From: Puniceicoccales bacterium
GTDB lineage: Bacteria; Verrucomicrobiota; Verrucomicrobiia; Opitutales; UBA953
DNA length: 57,130 nucleotides
Reading direction: 5' to 3'
Assembly: GCA_031269335.1 (NCBI GenBank)
Contig: JAISZI010000101.1
Location: 1 to 57,130, forward strand
Below the pieces are notes generated by a model. That model had not been told where the DNA came from and did not search any database. It worked only from the letters and a program-made list of their open reading frames with translations. Positions 54,299 to 57,130 of this stretch are shown in pieces. A program made the translations under genes and the position numbers. Every line of letters starts with the position of its first letter. Position 1 is the stretch's first letter.

Positions 54299-55198
54299 TT
54301 GACCAACCCGCCTTATTTTGGGAAATGCGCCCCACCGTGGAGACAAAAAAAACCCTTTCTTGGAGTAAATGAACCTTCTCTTGGGATAACGAATCCCTTG
54401 CTTGGGTCAGGGGACCCATCCTCCCCTGCAGCTTCAGGAACGGAACCCCTTCCTCTGCTAAATGAACCCCTTCCTGGGTTAGACCCCCTTCCTGGACTAA
54501 ATGACCCCCATGAACCCTTTCTCGGAATAACGGAACCCTCTCCTGGGTTAGAGGATCCACCCTCCCCTACAACTTCGGAAAGGAAACCCTCTCTTAGGTT
54601 AAGGGATCCACCTTCCCCCATAGCATCGGAAACGAATTTCTTTCTTAGATCGGAGGATATACCCTTTTTTTATACAGCATCGGAAACGAATCCCTCTTTT
54701 GTGTATGGCGGGGAGTTTGTTTATCCAACGCGGGGTTTTCCTGCAGCATCGGAAACGGATCCCTTTCTTGGATTGGAGGATATATCCTCTCCTACAGATT
54801 CGGAAACAAATCCCTTTCTTGGGACGTTCACCGCCGATGATTCGTCGCGAAATACAGCATCGGAAACGAAACCCTTTCTTGGGATTAGGCTAAGCAAATA
54901 CACTTGGCTTGGGTTGGTTTTTTTTGCATTGTTAGGAGCAATCGTCGTTTTATTTCGTGAACCTCATCTTGAAGAGTGGAGTTTAGGAGAAGCGGTTCGC
55001 TTCATAGCAATAGCAACGTATTTCTTTGCCTTTATCGGTTGGGTTATATTAGTCGTGCTCAAGGGCGTGCTCGGATTATTCAGGTCCAATAGCACTCCCA
55101 CACACCACTCCCCCGATGATTGGAGTATAAGGATGAGTGGAAGTTTTTGGATCAATAGCACTCCCACACACCATTCCCCCGATGAAGATAATGAATGA
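54299..55198 (+). CDS. Repeat-containing two-helix membrane protein, unrecognised
   Basis: A 299-codon ORF with TTG as the only available initiation codon near its 5' end; the only in-frame ATG is close to the C-terminus. The N-terminal 205 residues consist of degenerate 17-residue repeats of the form SETNPFLGLEDISSPT, which correspond to 51-base DNA repeats spanning about 54340-54890. Two hydrophobic segments follow, WLGLVFFALLGAIVVLF and FIAIATYFFAFIGWVILVV, then a cytoplasmic tail with NSTPTHHSPD twice. AT content is higher than in neighbouring genes. I do not recognise a family. Since the repeats also keep other frames partly open, the coding status is uncertain, but the two membrane helices and intact frame favour a real protein. 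Confidence 0.5.
   Translation: MTNPPYFGKCAPPWRQKKPFLGVNEPSLGITNPLLGSGDPSSPAASGTEPLPLLNEPLPGLDPLPGLNDPHEPFLGITEPSPGLEDPPSPTTSERKPSLRLRDPPSPIASETNFFLRSEDIPFFYTASETNPSFVYGGEFVYPTRGFPAASETDPFLGLEDISSPTDSETNPFLGTFTADDSSRNTASETKPFLGIRLSKYTWLGLVFFALLGAIVVLFREPHLEEWSLGEAVRFIAIATYFFAFIGWVILVVLKGVLGLFRSNSTPTHHSPDDWSIRMSGSFWINSTPTHHSPDEDNE
55087..55185 (+). repeat. In-frame direct repeat at the 3' end of the membrane protein ORF
   Basis: A 33-base unit (55087-55119) recurs at 55153-55185 with one difference. The offset is 66 bases, so the frame is kept and NSTPTHHSPD is encoded twice. Confidence 0.9.
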
Positions 55199-55298
55199 TC
55201 TTCCCTTCCCCCATGTGACCCCGCCTTGGCCCCTCTTTGCTCCCTTCCTCCCTTCCGCCAGCCCTCGCCGTGTGGGAGAGGGCTTCCGCATCCATTTT

Positions 55299-55482
55299 AA
55301 CCACGAATGGACACGAATTTTCACGAATGCTTTTAATGGGGCGATGTGCTCTCATTCCAGTTTGGCGTGCTTGGTCCAGCAAGCCATGCCCCAGGAGTTC
55401 AGCACTCCAAGGCACAGCCAACGATCTGAAAATGCCTCCTCCTTGCATGGCAATTCGTGTTTATTGGTGTTCATTCGTGGTT
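55299..55482. repeat. MITE-like element with 30-bp inverted terminal repeats
   Basis: Left end 55299-55328 and right end 55453-55482 are inverted copies matching at 25 of 30 positions, built on AACCACGAATG and CACGAAT. The 124-base interior has no transposase. Such AACCACGAATG-bounded elements are familiar as short non-autonomous repeats in several environmental bacteria; that is memory, not a search result. Confidence 0.7.
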
Positions 55483-55865
55483 CCCCTCCTCTCACTCAAA
55501 ACGGGTGACGAGGTGGACCGATCCGGCAGACACGGCAAAATCCGCCGCGTCGAAGAATGGAAAGGCGCCTTCGACTGGGACAATGACTTATACTCAATCT
55601 AACCACCGGCAGATACCTGTGAAATGCAAAAGCACCATGGAAAACAAAAATGCAAGGGGCCAAATCGCCAAAAGAACCAACACTTTAGAATCAAATGTTT
55701 TGAAGCGCTCCCGTGTGAGTTCTCGCCAGATAAACCGTAAAACTTTCATGCGGGCATCTCACCTCTCTTCGTAAAAATCTTCAACACAAAACCACCATGG
55801 CAGACCAAACAAACCTCGACTTTAACCTGACCATTACTGGCGAACTCCGGTGGTGCCCCGGAGAG

Positions 55866-55913
55866 GCACAACGTGAATAACCGCCGGTGGAGTGCGAGTG
55901 TAACGAGTGCGGA
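55866..55913 (+). repeat. Dispersed repeat, copy 2
   Basis: Same 48-base repeat as at 54176-54223 (39 of 48 identical). It starts exactly where the 27-codon ORF at 55797 terminates, and the TAA stop of that ORF comes from the repeat itself, which suggests insertion into a former gene. Confidence 0.65.
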
Positions 55914-56042
55914 ACCGGCGGATGCCGCTCTCACCACCGCCCGCGCCCCGGAGCAACGGTGCTGGCGAAACCCCCGAACCCTCGAACTAAAGAGGCGGAT
56001 TATCGGCGGCGGCGCCCGCCGCACCGCGAAAGGAGGCCGCGC

Positions 56043-56669
56043 ATGAGCACCAGCGTGAAGATCGCCTCCTACGCCTCCCCTGCGCTCGCCGATCTCGCCC
56101 ATCGCTTGAAGGACACCCGCCCCCTCATGGAACGCCTCGGCGCCGTCGCCGAGGCGGAGCTGCGGCGCCACTTCCTCGACCGCAACAGCGAGCCGAACAA
56201 GCGCGGCTGGGCGAAGCAGAACTTCTGGAACCGCATCCGCCGCGCCACCGCGCTCACGGCCGTGACCGACACCACGGCCACCGTCACCATTTCCGACCCC
56301 GCCTTTGTGCACAAAGTCACCGGCGGCGAGGTGCGCCCGCGAGGCGGGCGCAAATTTCTCGCCCTCCCCATGCGCCCGGAGGCGGCGGGCGTCCTCCCCC
56401 GCCCCGGCCTAATCCCGGAGCTGTTCCCGATCCGCGGCAAGAGCGGCAAGCTCTTCCTCGCCAAGCGGGACGATGCCGGCGGCGGCAAGGTCGGGAGAAG
56501 CAAAGCGCGGCAGGCCTCCACCACGAGGCAGAAGCGCCTCACCATCTACTACCTGCTTGTGCGCAGCGTCACCCACCGCCCCGACGCCCGCGCATTGCCC
56601 CAGCGTGAGGAACTCCAAGGCGTGATCATTGCGGCAGCCTCGCGATACCTGCGCGATGCCCTCGCGTGA
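56043..56669 (+). CDS. Solitary phage virion-morphogenesis-like protein
   Basis: 208 residues starting at ATG 56043, preceded by AAAGGAGG 6 bases upstream, the strongest ribosome binding site in the window. The N-terminal half resembles phage tail-completion/virion morphogenesis proteins: a helix ALADLAHRLKDTRPLMERLG, then AEAELRRHFLDRN, PNKRGWAKQNFW, ATVTISDPAFVHKVTGG and KFLALPMRPEA. Higher GC than the flanking DNA. No other phage structural gene lies beside it within the window, so it is either a prophage relic or a domesticated gene. The family call is by pattern only. Confidence 0.5.
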   Translation: MSTSVKIASYASPALADLAHRLKDTRPLMERLGAVAEAELRRHFLDRNSEPNKRGWAKQNFWNRIRRATALTAVTDTTATVTISDPAFVHKVTGGEVRPRGGRKFLALPMRPEAAGVLPRPGLIPELFPIRGKSGKLFLAKRDDAGGGKVGRSKARQASTTRQKRLTIYYLLVRSVTHRPDARALPQREELQGVIIAAASRYLRDALA

Positions 56670-56689
56670 GGGCGGGGAACCACAAAGCC

Positions 56690-57022
56690 CCAAAGGGGCG
56701 ACCCCAACATAGCCCAGACATGGGAGCGCAGGCGTCCCGCCTGCACGACTGCCCGCAGCCCCAACGGGGCGACCCTAACATAGCCCAGGGCAACGCCCTG
56801 GGCTACCGTCAGAATGCGCCGTTGGCGCGGGTGTTGGGGCGCCGTTGCCTTCGCCACATCCTTCCCCCAGGGCGCTGCCCTGGGAAATGCTTGGTGCCGC
56901 CCCTTTGGGGCTTCTTTTTTGTGGTTCCCATTACCCAGGGCGTTGCCCTGGGCTATGTTAGGGTCGCCCCTTTGGGGCTTTGTTTACCCCATCCTCTCCA
57001 ATACCCAGGGCACTGCCCTGGG
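56690..57022. repeat. Cluster of identical-core palindromes
   Basis: Four 19-bp palindromes CCCAGGGC-N3-GCCCTGGG lie at 56784-56802, 56866-56884, 56934-56952 and 57004-57022. They alternate with GTCGCCCCTTTGGGGCTTT-like companions, and the first copy is inverted relative to the third and fourth (AACATAG before it, CTATGTT after the third). A partial copy is near 56690. From 56670 to the window end there is no gene. Confidence 0.9.
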
Positions 57023-57130
57023 CTAACTTGGTGCCGCCCCTTTGGAGGCTCTGGTTTTATTGGCTGTTCTCTCACTTCTCGCTTTGGTCTGGGAAAAATG
57101 CGGAAATTATTCTTGATTTTAGCGAATGTA

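Larger units (their letters stand above)
55199..56042. other. Gene-poor accessory stretch with repeats and gene fragments
   Basis: No convincing complete gene fits in these 844 bases. They hold an inverted-repeat element (55299-55482), then a stretch open on the plus strand ending at 55602 whose last residues (TGDEVDRSGRHGKIRRVEEW and on) look like a genuine protein end without its start. Two tiny ORFs follow: one of 46 codons from ATG 55636, and one of 27 codons from ATG 55797 (MADQTNLDFNLTITGELR). The second is cut off where the dispersed repeat copy 2 begins. They may be remnants of phage or mobile genes broken by repeats. Confidence 0.4.

Noticed and set aside
53694-54560. 288-codon minus-strand ORF opposite the end of the propeller gene and the repeat ORF
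   Set aside because: Its N-terminal part is the antisense reading of the 51-base repeats and the rest is the shadow of the propeller gene.

Overview
This window looks like part of the chromosome of a Verrucomicrobiota bacterium, probably from or near the Opitutales/Opitutaceae. That is an inference. It rests on Gram-negative envelope genes (TolC-type efflux, a large autotransporter with PATR-type repeats, lipoproteins), a very Pro-rich IF-2 N-terminus, a PmoA-like/DUF6807 sugar-locus protein, mostly weak Shine-Dalgarno sites and several families of short palindromic repeats. No rRNA gene is present to confirm it.

Layout. 1-8.6 kb is core metabolism: the 3' part of infB (cut by the left edge), then on the minus strand a LysM lipoprotein, a cysteine desulfurase and recF, a tRNA-Leu(GAG), and clpB with its own terminator. 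8.9-15.8 kb holds a NodT-type outer-membrane factor followed by an extraordinary 1766-residue protein: an Ala-rich coiled coil, a Pro/Gln-rich repeat domain, one membrane segment and a MacA/HlyD-type membrane fusion domain. No inner-membrane pump lies beside it. 15.9-18.7 kb is a sugar locus (FucU-type mutarotase, zinc dehydrogenase, divergent DUF6807 protein). 18.7-32.1 kb carries PTS enzyme I, a DUF362-like exported protein, a TGS-less thrS, an ABC-F ATPase, a RimK-like ATP-grasp enzyme, a Gfo/Idh/MocA oxidoreductase, agmatine deiminase, RNase PH and xylulokinase.

32.2-39.4 kb is the most interesting region. It is a five-gene, mostly translationally coupled minus-strand operon that looks acquired: HNH endonuclease, a 983-residue protein with two GHKL ATPase modules (MORC/Hsp90-like at the N-terminus, histidine-kinase-like at the C-terminus), a receiver-domain protein with its phosphoacceptor Asp intact, a cytosine-C5 DNA methyltransferase and Vsr. 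An intrinsic terminator sits in the leader just before the first gene. An IS66-like transposase relic and a long near-perfect hairpin lie at the 3' boundary. The gene content suggests a restriction-modification/defence system with a phosphorelay-like signalling pair built in.

39.5-42.1 kb is a fatty-acid cluster (fabG, acpP, fabF). 42.3-49.5 kb holds a secreted FG-GAP/VCBS repeat protein and, tail to tail, a 1606-residue autotransporter, with the 4.5S/SRP RNA gene upstream of it. 49.9-54.1 kb has a TrmA/RlmD-like RNA methyltransferase, aspS and a secreted propeller-like protein. The last 3 kb is repeat-rich accessory DNA: a repeat-containing membrane protein ORF, a MITE-like element, dispersed palindromes, a solitary phage-morphogenesis-like gene with a strong ribosome binding site, and a cluster of identical-core 19-bp palindromes. 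Functional statements are sequence reading by eye, since no database search was possible.
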